Source: Lucifuga dentata (taxonomy: Eukaryota; Chordata; Actinopteri; Ophidiiformes; Bythitidae). From it: a stretch of DNA of 64,000 nt. The notes beneath the pieces were generated by a model, which was not told the DNA's origin, ran no database searches, and was given only the letters and a program-made list of their open reading frames with translations. Of the stretch, positions 12,601 to 26,513 are shown piece after piece. The stretch is from NCBI GenBank assembly GCA_014773175.1, contig VXCM01002175.1:1-64000 (forward strand), read 5' to 3'. Both the position numbers and the translations under genes were made by a program. How positions within the stretch are numbered: position 1 is the first letter of the stretch; every line of letters starts with the position of its first letter.

Positions 12601-12677
12601 GTAAAATAAACGCGTCTTAACTCAGTCTGTTTTGTCTTTTCTCTTCAGAGTTTGTGATGATGCTCTCCATTCGGTAG
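9652..12677 (+). CDS. cabp4: Neuronal-type EF-hand calcium-binding protein, CaBP4-like (seven exons)
   Basis: Exons 9652-9713, 9969-10113, 11073-11103, 11458-11601, 11930-12039, 12237-12378 and 12649-12677 join in frame to 220 residues. The N-terminus is polar with a Lys-rich patch (KKKSKKSKK, about 42-50), then [18 protein letters not shown], the linker signature of CaBP4. EF1 is [12 protein letters not shown], followed by [16 protein letters not shown]2 is degenerate, as in all CaBPs ([18 protein letters not shown]). EF3 reads [14 protein letters not shown], two residues shorter than the family. EF4 [12 protein letters not shown] is canonical, and the protein ends FVMMLSIR like mammalian CABP4. 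CaBP4 modulates Cav1.4 channels at photoreceptor synapses (established). No N-terminal Gly for myristoylation follows the Met, again as in CaBP4. Other CaBP paralogues are the alternative. Confidence 0.82.
12452..12580. repeat. Fragment of a dispersed teleost retroposon (CCATCCATCC type)
   Basis: It starts TCCATCCATCCATCCATTTT and continues with GGGTCACGGGGGAGCTGGAG, CCTATCCCAGC and GGCGGGGTACACCCTGGAC. I recognise this string as one that occurs very often in teleost introns, probably the 3' end of a LINE or a related short element. It sits in the last intron of the cabp4-like gene. The exact family needs a repeat library. Confidence 0.6.
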
Positions 12678-12909
12678 ACCTGCATCACGGACAGAATACA
12701 CACTAGTGCTTCACCAAACAGTAATCACCAGGGATCTACAGCATGTGTGCCTAAAAGATGTATGAATGCTGAATGTGTTTCAGGAGTGGGAATGATGCTG
12801 TATGATAAAATATGGTGCATATAACTGACACAAGTATTGACAAAGCTTACAGTTGTATTTTTGTCATGATCGTAGATACTTTGACTTTTTCAGTGAGATA
12901 GAAAATGTA

Positions 12910-12942
12910 AATAAAATCAAAATGTTTTGCTATTTTAATAAA
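12910..12942 (+). terminator. Poly(A) signals of the cabp4-like gene
   Basis: Two AATAAA hexamers, at 12910-12915 and 12937-12942, lie 233 and 260 bases after the stop codon. Confidence 0.6.
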
Positions 12943-13068
12943 GAAATGAAAACTGTGAGTATTTCAAGCTTGTCTTTCACTAAAGCATCATGAAACAATA
13001 CTGAACCGTGACACTGTTGTGTGACCTAACTGAAAAAAATATAACACATTTAAACCTCTCGCATATAT

Positions 13069-13074
13069 TTTATT
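13069..13074 (-). terminator. Candidate poly(A) signal of tdrd7
   Basis: TTTATT on the plus strand reads AATAAA on the minus strand. It lies about 1.5 kb beyond the tdrd7 stop and only about 130 bases from the cabp4-like gene's signal, so the two genes would be tail-to-tail. The intervening 13075-14592 would be 3' UTR; it holds a long A tract (13288-13315) and no exon that I can support. Nearer signals were not excluded. Confidence 0.35.
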
Positions 13075-13286
13075 CCAAAAACAGTTCTTTCAATACCTCC
13101 AGGTCACTTTAAGCAAAATGAAAATGTTGAATTATCCAACATCTAGAGAAAATATAAAATATAAATTAAACTCATTATCACCCTGTTACTTGTTAGCCAC
13201 AATGCAGCTTTGAGCTTTGTAATTGTTCTTATTTTTAAAATTGGAGAAGCATTTGCACATCCAAAACCAAACGGAACATGTGTAAG

Positions 13287-13318
<32 letters not shown>

Positions 13319-14592
13319 CATTCCCAAAATAAAATCCCACATCAGGTTCTAACTTGGCAGAGCCAATCTTAAACAGAAGAATGCCAACTTATGTAGCATC
13401 AGAATGTCTAAAATATTAACACTACAGGTAACATAATCTATATATTATCCTAATTATCCTAACATCAAACTCTGTAACAATTCTGCAACATGCAGCATGT
13501 AATCTGCAGAAATAAAAGTCTCATTGTCAGACAAGAAACCAAATAATAAATAAGATATTCAACCCCTAATAGCATAAAGGTATAGCTGTAGAACGGAAGA
13601 GAATGTCTGCCAAACTGTCATCAGTGTTTCAAAGGTGGAGAAGAGATGGATGAAGTTTCCATCTGTTCCATCAGAATTCAGGAACAGGGCTTTCTATTAG
13701 CTTCAAGACACTTCCCACAACCTACCAAGAAGGTAAATATTGTACTTGGTGTGTGAGATTAAATAAATCATTTGGAAAAAAATCAAAATTCTGACTCAAA
13801 GCTTTGACACTCCAAATTAACACATGGATAAATTATAGTATCATTAGCATATGGTGATTTAGAGAAGACAGAAGTTTCCACCTCACGTCACCATCTGAAA
13901 CTGCTCATTTTACTTCTGTTTCACATGACTTCCTTTCTCCTCCACTGATTCCCATCTCAGGGGAATGTCTGCACTAACTTTTGTAAACCTTTTGACTGTC
14001 AGAAACACAATAAGCCAATAAGCCACGTCTCCGTGATTACTTTCTTTTTGTGCACTTTGCATAGTGCTCACATTAGTAGGGTTGAGGGTATTTAGGTTTT
14101 ACCAGCATGAAACATACCAAAAACAGATGCACTCATGGTCATGGAAAGTATGCTGTTTTTTTTTTTTAAAGCATGTACCAAATGGTATAAAAATGCATGG
14201 TGCATTATTTCCACAGCTTTGTGAAATAGTTCTGAATAGATTCATCAGTTTCTCTGTTTGCTCGTGGCAAATTCAGGCTTTAACCAACATCATGCATGTG
14301 CGTATTGTCCACCTATTTACTCAGCAGTCACTCAAACTCACATCATAATGTCCTTCCCACACACAAACAACAGCTATTCCTTTTCTATTTGTCTCAACAT
14401 ACCATGAAACAGCTCTACTTCCATTCTTCATTTAAATTCTCTAACCTCATTCTTCCTTCTTTTAGTCCCCCCAAATGGTAGTTAGGTTTGTAAGCCTCTT
14501 CTGTATTTTTCTATCCATATCTCACAGCAGCAGATGACTGCTTTGACAGCAGGATTTGATGCTCTTTTTCTGTCTTTGGACATGTCTTTTGT

Positions 14593-17500
14593 CTACATTT
14601 CATTGGTCACCTCATCAGCGAACTCAGCCATTATGTCATGCGCCCAGATGTCTCTCTCTTCCTGTGAAGTGTCAACCAGGAAGACAGTCAACTTCCTGTC
14701 CCACGGGTGATCTGCTTCCTGTACGGCCTCCAGCTGTGCCACAAGAGGCTTCTTCTCCACATGGTTCCTGAAGACGATGGAGGCTTCCTCCGACCACTGC
14801 CTGGGCTTCACTCCTGTGGGGTGAGAGAGAGGAGTAACTTATAAAGTTAAAGCTCACTTCCACATCTAGTTTAGTATAGTTTAGTTTAGAATTTTTATGG
14901 GTTCTGGGTTCTAGAGGGTGATGTTTACTGTTTAATTTTGTTGATAAGCATTTGTTTAGCTTTTATAGACAAAAGTGTTTTTCTCAGTTCAGGTGCCATC
15001 AACTTAGCATCTGCATGCTGCATATACAAACTAATATGGATTACCATCCAGGTTACTTTGCTTTTCAACCAAGCATCTGCCAGAAGTGTTTTCTTATTCA
15101 CAAAGTTGATTTTGAAAAAACAAAGAAACAAAAAACCCCCCAAAACTCGAGCTCGTACATTTCCACTGTACTCACCAGCGAGCTGAGCAGTGATTCCCTG
15201 GAACGGCAGCTTCCTGAAGTCCCTGATTAGAGGTCTGAGCTGGGTGCAGCTGACCAGCTCGTGTTTACCGTAGTCCAGCTCGTAGACGGACACCAACCCA
15301 TTGGTCAGAACTCCCTTCACAAACACCCGATGCCAGCTGACGGGAGGAGAGGAGGGGCAGAGCAAAACAGCTCTTCAGCTGAACAAACAGTTATCAAACC
15401 TTTTCCATTTGTTATTTGAATATCCAATACCGAGTCCCAACAGACAGAAAATAAATCAAATTAATTTCACTCACTTGCTTTCCACTTTGGCTGCATATAT
15501 CTGGTTCTTCTCTACGTTAAGCGGCGTCTCCTCAGTTTTGTTGTAGTGGAGAATCATCTCTCCCATTAACACCACCAGTTTGTACATGTCTCTCCACGGC
15601 TGCAGCACAAAGTGGCCTGGATGACATGCTACTGACACAAAAACGTCCATGTTGCTTCCTGCCAGGGACAAGATTGAACTGTCATTTTTTTAGGTTTTGT
15701 CAGGGTTCCTTTGGTGATAATTTTAGTCATATACTCTAATCAGTATACATGGTACATGATATGCCATACATGGTGACGGTCATCATGCTCTTAAAGAGGC
15801 AGAATATTGCTAATTGAAGGTTTTTAATTTAAACAATATCTGTCTTTTAAGAAATATAATTTCCTGCTTAGAAATGTTTATTTATTGTCATTATTACCTG
15901 TAGGGGGCAGCTCCAGTAATGGGGGCATCTGGAGAGAGGATGAGGGGGATGAAGGTCTCTCTGGGCTAGTGGTGGGCGTGCTGACTACTCCTCCTCCTCC
16001 TCCTACTCTTCCTATCCCCATCCTCCTGATGTGAGGCTTGGTTGGAATAGAAGTCAGTGTTGGGCTGGTGCTGGATGTCTTGGTGGGTAAAGTAGGTGAG
16101 GAGGTCTTTGTGGGGCTGAAATTCAATTAATTCATATTTAATGAGATAAATTTCAATGGAATATGCAAACCTATTTACTTTAAATTAGAACAAGCACTTG
16201 CAAGCATTCAAGCAAAAATATTGTGTATACCGTATATGTTACATTCTGATTTCTTAAATGATCTCATTGTAGTTATGCTTATACTTTTAATTTTCCTGTT
16301 TTGTTGTATTTATGTTGACACTTATTCCTTGTCCCCTTTGTTCTTGGTGAATAAAGGATTCTGATTTTCTAAGGTAATTTCCAGTTGCTTTTTTTTTTTT
16401 TTNTTTTTTTTTTTTTTATTGATTTGGAATGTAATCCTTCAGTTTGTGTACGCTATTACACCAGCTAGCTGCCCTAATATGAAAACTAACACACATGGAA
16501 AATGGAAAATGTTATATATTTATGATATTATATAAATATTATATATTTATATGTTATATATTTATGATTTACATATTTATGATATGAAAATTAATGTCAT
16601 AAGCATGCAAAGCAGAAACCTGTGGCTTGTCAGGAAGACATCTGGTTGCTGCTTGAGGAGCTCAGACTGGACCATCTGATGGTTGAGGCTGTGGGTGGGG
16701 TCGTGGAAATTCTTGTCAGGGAACAGATGGACATGGATGCAGCGCTTTGTGTCGTCTACCTTGGTAACCTTGGGGGAAAGACAATGGGAGTGTGGAGGGA
16801 AGCAAAAAAATAAAGGGAAAAAGAAAGATGAAGAGAGGCAGGATTGAGGAGAAAAAAATTATAGAATGTAAAAAAGTAACTTTGAAATTCTGATAGATGA
16901 GATTGTGTCCCGTGGATCCTGATGTGAGAAATGAGGGTTTTGATTTGGTTTCAGACGGAGCAAGCGATGGTCACTAACCTTCATGCAGCAGTCGGTGGAG
17001 TTGAGCACTCGCTCTCGAAGCCACTGGACAGCGTCCGGAGTCCAGGATCCAATGCTGACAGCCAGATCTGCTAGACAGCATTTCACCGCCTAAACACAGG
17101 TTATGTTTTTAAAGAAACTTTGTGTAAACATGCAAATGAGAAAGCTGTCCCTCATTACATACACACCAGTATAGCATGCACGATAATCTCCTTTGACTGT
17201 TTTTCTCTCTTTACAAACTCTGACCTGTGGTGGGATGGACATAATGTCACGGAGGAATGGCAGTGCGATCTCTCTCAGCTCAAACACTTCCACCGATGCG
17301 TGAACACCCAAATCAACGAACAGGATGTCCAGCACTCTGCTGCCATGCAGGTTGGTGATCTATGGACATAAAGAGAAAGAAATGAGAGAGAAACTGTTTT
17401 GAGCAGCCAACAAGGCCACAGCAGTGAAAACATTTCCAACACTGTTTTTGTCAAGAATCTACAAGGAGAGAGATGAGGGGTCTAGCAAATTTGTGATTGA

Positions 17501-18880
17501 AAGCTGAAACATTAATCTCCACAAAGTGGAATTTAGCAGATTTATTGAACTGTTGATTGAAATCTACGTAGCAGTCTGCCTGCAGTATAATTGAACAATT
17601 TGTTTCATTCTCTGTGCTTAATTTTTATGGGTCTTTGATTTTATGCCTATAGCAAACTGTGTTGCTCTAACTGCTTTATAGGCCTAATGAAATTTTTATA
17701 TTGCTCCTTTAATTGTTGACATTTAAAGGGACAACGTGATTTTTACATCATCATGTTACCTGCCTATAATATGTTGTGGATCAGTTTAAGGATTACCTGG
17801 TCAAGTGTTGAAATTTCTAGTTTTCAAGCATTCTGAGTTTTAGCTACCTGATAATCTTGCTATACATTAATGACAAGGAATGTTCAACAGCTTAATTTAC
17901 AAAAGCAAAAGCTAACATTGCTGAGCTAACATTTTTATTATGGTATTTTGGGGTTACATTGTATTCAGGTTTTCTATTTAATCTCTGCTCTTAAAGGAAA
18001 CTTTACGTTCTGTGGGTATATGTAACTGTTTAAACGGTTTTATTAGGAAATTTGCCATCTTACCTCAACACGAGACCATTTGCCTTTGTAGCGAGCCAGA
18101 CATCCTTTCCCACAGAACGGTCTGGACACCAGAAACTCTGACGTTACCTGGATCAGAGGTGTGTTTCATTAGAATCGTCATGATTGTTCTATTCTGCTAA
18201 CTAGGATTAAAAACCTCCATCCTGGTATTCACTGGCTCTCAGAATATTGGAATGAGTATGCATATAAAGGTAATCTTAAAGACTGCAAACACTCCAAGTT
18301 TGAATTTAGAAAACACGACTCAACTTTGTAAAAACTGTTAAATCTTCCACCAGACAGGAATATGTGTTTCCTCAACAATGATGTATGATGCTACCTGTGA
18401 ATATGAGCTTTAAAGGAGAGCAGAGCTACAATTAGAAGAAATACCACTGTCTTGTTAACAGATTAAGTGGCTTGGTCCATCTTATACTCCTAATCTCAAT
18501 CTGTCCACAACTCTGCCTAAGAGAAGTGACACACACGGCACGAATACATTCACAAAAGCCTTTTAAGATGAATGCATGAGTACTTACCTCGTTCATTCAG
18601 TCAGTGTGTGTATGGTGTCTATGGCGTTTTTTTATTCATTAACTTTATAACAGGGTTTCATGCTGCTTTGCCTCGTGGCACTGAGGTATTAAATAAAACG
18701 TGGTGTAAACCTGTGAGTGGAAGTATGCGTCTATGTTCTCCAGTATCTCTTTGAGTTTGGCAAGGCCTCTGGAGGGCAGCTGGCAGTAGATGGTCCCATC
18801 TGAGCAGACGCTGCTGACAGTCACATTCATATAGATGCTGTTGACCTGAGCAGAGCCAGGAGAGGAGGTTTAATGTGCTG

Positions 18881-18913
<33 letters not shown>

Positions 18914-20646
18914 ACATACACACACACACTGCCACTCTCACAAACACATGCATTCCCTTGTACCTGTAACGGCCTTGCTAGCGTCTTGTCTTGCAGGGCT
19001 TTCATGCAGGCAGCGTTTATGTTGACGTCGTCATCTTGCGAGGTGTCATAAAGGACGACCAGTGGGGTCTGACCTCTCTCTAAAATCTCAGCCAATAGGA
19101 TCCTTCCACTTGCCATTGCTTCAAACTTCTTCAGCACTGAAGGCTCCTGACAGAATGGCTCCAGGCCTGAAAACACACACACAATGAAAACTCATTTCCT
19201 GTCCTTTTCTATTGGACATGACCAAATTTAAATTGTCCTGAAAATATGAATCAATTCAACTCACCAGCCAGTTTACACTTGGTTGCCTGGAAAGGCAGTT
19301 TAAAAAACTTCTCATGCAGCTCAAACACTTTGGTTTTGCTGATCACCTCTGAGAAGCCATGATCCACGTAGTACACCTACAGAGCCAAATAGACACAAAA
19401 GGACATGGCAAAAATTAATATTTCTTTATATCTTGTTTTTGTAAACTTAATTCTGTTTCTGTAGCAAAAGGGAGTAATTTGAGAAGGTGAACTCAACTCA
19501 AATTATTAAACGCAGCTTTCAGGAGGAAAGGTTTCAATTGGTTACTTCCTGTTTTTTTTTTTTTTTTTTTTTAAATCTCTCACCTTGACCTTGTCAGCCA
19601 TGACCTCGCAGACCTGAGCCCTCAAGATCCCCTCCTCTTCCTCGGCCCTGACAGCAGCAAGTTGCCCTGAGGATGGAGATGACAGAGGAGTTGGACTGCT
19701 TTGATCCAGGCCATAAAATTCCCTCATTTCATCCTCCATGGACTCCTGGGCTAGGGAGTAACCTTCACCGATGTACCTGAGAGGTGAGAGACAGAGAAAG
19801 ATGTGACTGATTTGTTGGCATATTAATGTAGTGACTGATAATACATATACTCTCCTACCTGAGTATGACTGCATTAGTATTAGTGGCCTCCATCACCAGC
19901 ACAGAGGGGTATTCCTCTTTGGGGATCTGCAGAGAAGGCACTGCCGAGGTGCTGGGCCTCCTTCCCACCTCTTGTCCCACCCTAACATCCTCCTCGCTGG
20001 CAGATGAGCACCTCCTATTGCAGTTCTCATCCTCTTCTCCTCCACCTTCAGCACTGCTTCTTCGGTACAGGATTGCCCTCTTGGGGTTGTCTGGCATCGG
20101 GTAGTCAATGGTGCAGATGTCAGAGAGAAGCTGCAGGTTCTCAAGGACGTGTCTCGGTAGTTTAGTCTTGGAGAATGATACCAATACACACAAATAAATC
20201 ACACAAAGTGCTATACTTAAAGTTGCAATACGCAAGTTCAAAATAAGACTAATAACAGACTAACTGGCTTTTCTGCAAGGGCACATTTATCAGCATAGAG
20301 CCACTTTCTGTGAATGTATCCCGTGAATGGTGAGCTGACCTGTCGCTGTCAATTTAAGGGTTCAAAAACAATGGCAGAAAGTAAGAAAACAAAGTACAGC
20401 ATTTGCAAAGACTAGTATAGCTTTAATATCCCCAAACTAATTGTAACTGGCTCATTTATTAGGTAAAAATATGTTTATGAAAGCGCATCAATACGTAACT
20501 GACTTTGTAAGTGTCCTGGAAGAGTTTGGGCAGTGCGTGGGCCCATAATCCATTGGAGTACTTCACCAAGAGCTCCTCCATTTTCTGCTTCAGGTCGGGG
20601 CTGATGGCTGCAGGGGAGGAAGGAGGACTGGAAGAGGATGAGGAGG

Positions 20647-20679
<33 letters not shown>

Positions 20680-23600
20680 TACGAGACTGAGGAGAAGGAG
20701 GGGGTTGAGAACTGGTACGATTGATGTGGTGTCTGTGTTGGGCAGGAGACTCTAAGCGTTTGTCCGTGGGGGTGTTGGCAGCAGTGGAGGTAGAGTTAAG
20801 GACAGGTGAAGANAGACTCTAAGCGTTTGTCCGTGGGGGTGTTGGCAGCAGTGGAGGTAGAGTTAAGGACAGGTGAAGAAGAGGATGTGATCTGTTCCTT
20901 GGCAGGGTAAAGAAGCAGCTCTGATGGATTGCTGCTGCAGGTTTTCTCTACCTGTGGAAAAAAAAATGCAAAGAATTTATTATAAAACAATTTTTATATG
21001 TATGAGATGAAACAAAAACTTTATGGAGTAAGCTTTGTCCCTGCTGGCCAACACTCTTGGAATCAGAGTACATGGTTTAACATATAGCATAAGAAGCACA
21101 TACGGTGCATGTGTGTGTCCAGGTCTCCAGGTCTTTGATGGCCTCAGTGGGCAGATCCTGTTTGTATAGCTCCCTGTAGATCTGCGGCAGCTTTGACACC
21201 CAGAACCCATTACTATACTTTCCCAGGATCTCTTTGACGCGACTCTGGACCTGCTGCCGATTGTAGGGCTTCCCTTTCCCTGAGCAAATGCTCTCATTCA
21301 GATTGGAGGATGCTACAACAAAAAAACACATAAAAGCTCTTATTTCTTCTGAAACTTTGATCTTCTTGCCATTTGAAAATGATAATGAGGCAGATATTGA
21401 GAGTGAACAACAACTTTTGGATATCAACAACAAGTTTTATAGATGTGTGATTTCCTAATCGCTTAGGATGCCTCTACACAAAACAGGAAGAACAGGCTCC
21501 TAAACAGTCAGTACCAAAGCTTTAATAGTCTCCTCTGTCTGTAGGGGTCTGAAATAATGATGAGCTATAACATGTCTGAAATGACTGAGGACTTTTAACA
21601 TTTGTGCCTCAAAGGTATGCAGTTCATTACAGGCCAGCACCCCCCAAGTTATACCAAACACTGCTGGACTTCAAGAAATAGGCTGGGCCAAATGGCCTAA
21701 AAATAAAATCTTGATTTTTTTTTTTTTTCCACACTGATGGACGATTCTCGATTTTAATTGTTTTTCTCTAAACTAAAAAACAAAACAAAAAAAAAAAAAC
21801 ATAATTCAAATAAGTATTTTCTTTATTAAAATAATAAAAAATGATACTTTAAAATAAAACTGTAGGGCTTTCTAAACCAAAACTTTTAAAATACAATGTT
21901 TTTTCAGCAACCTCCAGGTTCCCTGTGAGGAACACCAGCCTGTCTGCTGCCTCTGGCTTGATGCTCTGACATGTTACAGTATTCCACCGTATGAAGACCC
22001 TCTGATCAGACGCCATGACACCAGAAAATGATGCAGGAACCTCATTTGCTTTTTCGCTGCACTTTGCATGCAGATCTGCATCTCGCAGCGCTGCATTGCT
22101 GCCACTCAGCTGCATGTTTCTGTCGCTGAAATAGTTTGCTGCTACTTTTAGTAGCTGCAGCTCCTACAAACTTTACAGAACACGCCGGTTCGCTCCACGC
22201 TGTGAAGCGCAAAACCGAACAACTTCCACATGACTGACGTGATGAAGTAACGTTACCTTTTTTAGAAACGAGCTGATCTGCAGTCGCAGTATTTCTTTCC
22301 ATCTTGCTGCACATCTGACTGCTGAAAACTTCGTGGGCGTGGCATCAACGAATGTGACGGACAGTTGAAGCAGAGTCACGGATCCTCAGACTCAGAAGGT
22401 TTGACGCGCACAAAACGGGAACGGGCTTGATTCACGGAGAGCGACCTGCTACCGCATTTTCCTCGTTGAAAATAGTTAGATATTATTTTTTTTATCTCGA
22501 TTTTTCCATTCAGCCATTTTACACATTGTGCCAAAACGTACATCGAATTACCATACTCGAGTATAAGCCGATTGATAAGCAATATTAGAAATGGGAAAAT
22601 CTATTTTAGAGTGATTCACACCTTTATCTTTATATCAATTCTTCTCTTCCCCTTCTCCAAAGAATTGATATAAAGATAAAGGTGTGAATCACTCTTAAAT
22701 AGATTTTCCCATTTCTAATATTGCTTATTAAAAGTGGATGTTATAATGTTTGCTCTATAAACCTAGAGAAATATGCTATTAACTGTGCTTACCTTTGACC
22801 TATTAAAATCTGTTATTGCTTGGTCTCACAATGTCCTAAAATGTCAGACTTATAAGATCATTATTACTATACATTCAGTAGTGCACATTTGCCAATCTAG
22901 CTTCCAGAGTAAACAACCAAACACTCATTATATAAAAGTTATTAGTAAGTATTAGTGTTTTGTTTTTTTTTGTTTTTTGTTTTTTTTTTTTTAACCAAAT
23001 TTCACAACGCAAATTGGGGGTTAGCTTATACACGAGTAATTCAAATTGGATCCCAGAGAATGAAATTTCCAGGGGTGGAACTACTACCCATTAGCACTAC
23101 CCATGGAAAATAGTTTAAATCATACCTTAGAATGATGTGTTTCCTGGCTAAACATCTTATTCAGCACATTTTGTGGCGGCCAATAAGCCGTGATCTGTTA
23201 TTACGGAAATCAGCTGCTGAAATAAATATCACGTTTACCGGTACGTGGATTATTTTCAGAAAATCAGAGGAATGCTATGACAATACCCAGAAAAACAGGT
23301 AATTTGCTAAACAAATAAAAAGATGGAACAACATCAGGGGGTCAGCTGAGGGAATTCCAAAACTCCGTATGGAGGAATGTCCAGCACATAGACAGGCCCG
23401 CATCCACTCAGGTACAGGATAATTACTGAAAACACGTAATGGGTGAGATTCTTAAAAACAACAACAATCATAATTACACAGCTAAATAAGCTAAATAAGC
23501 GCCGTGATAATTATAGCTCATTTGTAAAGCTTTCCTTACCTTCATCAATGTGATTCAGACAAGGAAGAAGAGTCCGGAAAACTTAATGTTGCTAATGTCA

Positions 23601-25590
23601 CTTACGGTAATCAACTGTTTACTGGTACCAGCAGTGCATTATTTTCAGAAAATCACAGGAATACTATGATAATTCCCAGAAAAACAGGTAATTTGCTAAA
23701 CAAATAAATTGATGGAACAACATCAGGGGGTTGGCTTATATNCAGAAAAACAGGTAATTTGCTAAACAAATAAATTGATGGAACAACATCAGGGGGTTGG
23801 CTTATATGTGGGTTTCTTTAAAAATCTAAAATTGCAGGTCAAAATTGGGGGTTGGCTTATAGTTGAGTATATATGGTAATCGATTAAATCATTTATCACC
23901 AGCCCTATCAAGAAACAACATTTTATTAGTCGAGGCAAAGGCTTATGGGAATGTAGCTAAAGAGAAGTGAGTCAGATACACTCAGATATCTGTCAGATGA
24001 TATAACTTTTCATTTTGTTTAGAGGGCAGAAAACCTACACAAGATGTTACATTTTCAGAGAAAAATGTAGATTGGCCGACTTACAGCTAGTCTGTTGGGA
24101 GTTTCTGGAGAGGTGAGCGTGCACCTCCTTCTGAAACCGTGACGGGAGGGTCATCCTTTTTTCTGACCTGGACAGAAGAGAAGGAGGAGCAGGGCTTAAG
24201 AAGAAAAGCTGGATACAGACCAGAAAACAAAGCTTTCTCCTTCACTTTATGGTGCTGGAAAATTGTGGCATCCTCATATCTTTGCTGTGGAGGCAAACCA
24301 ACTCCATAGCTGATTATAGTTTAAAATGTAATAAATTTAAATATTAATGAAATGGCTAGGTCTGCTTCTGTGCTGCATTAGGGAAAATGTAACTGCAAAT
24401 CTCCAAAACAAAAAAAAACAAAAAAAAAACAAAAAAAAAAAAAAAANAAAAAAAAAAAAAAAGGGCTGATAACAACTGAGCTAGATAAGTCTAGCTAGAT
24501 AGCAATCTGCCTGAGCTCTGTTTGTTCTGTACTCAGAACCACTAGCTCTTCATCAAACTGAGTGTCTTGCCCCCTTTTGGTTTGAACAGTAGGTCATGAG
24601 AATGTGCATACAGCTGCAGATTAGGTGCAACTACTCCGACCTAGAAAACTCAAGATAAAGAACACTTGGAAAAAAACTCTGACATTTGTCTTCTTACTTT
24701 GTAATGACAACACCAAATTGAATTTCAATCATTTTGTCTTGTAGATGAGCATTGTTTTATGGACTACCAAGCCCAGTCACACCACTCCAACTCTGCACTT
24801 CCTGGGCAAGTCCAGAATTTGTCTGAACCCCTAAAATCTTCCCAGGCAGATGCTAAGCTCTAGTAACTGAGTTTGAGTTGCTGAATTTATTAAAAATCAG
24901 TTTTTTGCTCAACTGTAACTCTATATTGCTCATTTTATTGGCTAAATTCACCTTGTGCCCAAAATGCAAGTAATGCAAGTGTGTACAGACATACACACAC
25001 ACTCACACACACAAATTGCCTGCCAGCATACTGTCCATTGGAAGCTCTAGAGGGATACAGAGAGATGTGCTGATTCACTCTGCATTGGTTTAGAAGAGTT
25101 AATCTACCAGAGAATAGAAGGGATTACCAAAGACTCAAACCCCCACCCCCACCCTCATGTCCCCTGCCAACACACCAGGCTTTCCACCCTGCCGCCGCAT
25201 TGTGCTACAGAGGGCCACCAGGACACAAGACACCCATGGTGACATAGACCGAGGACGGATGTCAGTTGTTTTTATAGTGGATGGACAAATGGAGATGGAT
25301 GAGCTGGAACAATCAGCAAATGAATTATGAGACCCATCTCAACTGACTGAATGCGTAATAGAAAGGTGCTAATATGTAGCAATGCTTCAATGTGGCTGTT
25401 TTAACAACAACAAATCAGGTTTTCTTCTCAATCAGTGTTATGTCGCCAAAGTCTATTGAAATGAGGACTGATGTGAGGAAGAAAGACACACTAGCCAGTG
25501 AAGTGTGTGAGAATTAGATGAATCAGATGAATTCAGAGAGAGAATGTAAGATGGAGAAGGATGAATGAAAGCGAGACAGAGGAAAGATAG

Positions 25591-25631
<41 letters not shown>

Positions 25632-25764
25632 CAGAACCAACTAGAGCATCTATCATCAGCCCTGTGCTGAATAAGCTGTTTGAGAAATCAACCAGAGCTC
25701 AACCAGACTCCCATTGACCAGCAGTCTATTCTGATTCAGGGAGCACAGACAGAGACAGTGCTGA

Positions 25765-25817
<53 letters not shown>

Positions 25818-25910
25818 GGAGTCATCTATAGGTGTCTATTTATACTGATTGTCAGGTGTTCAACAGCAAAAGGATGGGAAGAGGACAGAAATTATTTGAT
25901 GTTCCTCTTA

Positions 25911-25962
<52 letters not shown>

Positions 25963-26414
25963 CTCTGGGAATATTTGACACCCTGAGGGAATCTTTAGTA
26001 TCTTTAAGCAATTTAATGGATATTTATGGGGGTATTCTAAAACTGTGCATGTGTAATTGTGCTATAAAATCCCACAGACATGCGAGGCTAAGCAGCATAA
26101 ACCTGCAGCAAATCAAATCTTAACATTCTCTTATTATCTCTCTGCTCATCCCTCCGTCTCTTCTCCACTCACTTCTCTGCAGGTGGGTTGGTTTTCCGGG
26201 TGGGTGTGCTCTGATTGGATAACTTGCTCGGATGTGCCCCTGTCTTGCCCTCTGACTGGACATCCCTCATGTCCTTGGCTTGTCTGAAGTCTCCATGTCC
26301 AGACCCACGGGTGCCACCACCTCCTCCTCTTCCTCCGCCACGGTGATTCGGCTGCCTCAGAGAGATCTGAGGTTTGGCTGTGGAGACGGAGGAGGGAATG
26401 AGGGGAAGGGGGCG

Positions 26415-26454
<40 letters not shown>

Positions 26455-26471
26455 NTGAGGGGAAGGGGGCG

Positions 26472-26513
<42 letters not shown>

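Noticed and set aside
25680..26123. 147-codon frame with a Lys-Glu-Arg run and a Ser-Leu run
   Set aside because: It is produced by GAAA and CT microsatellites that contain no stop in this frame.
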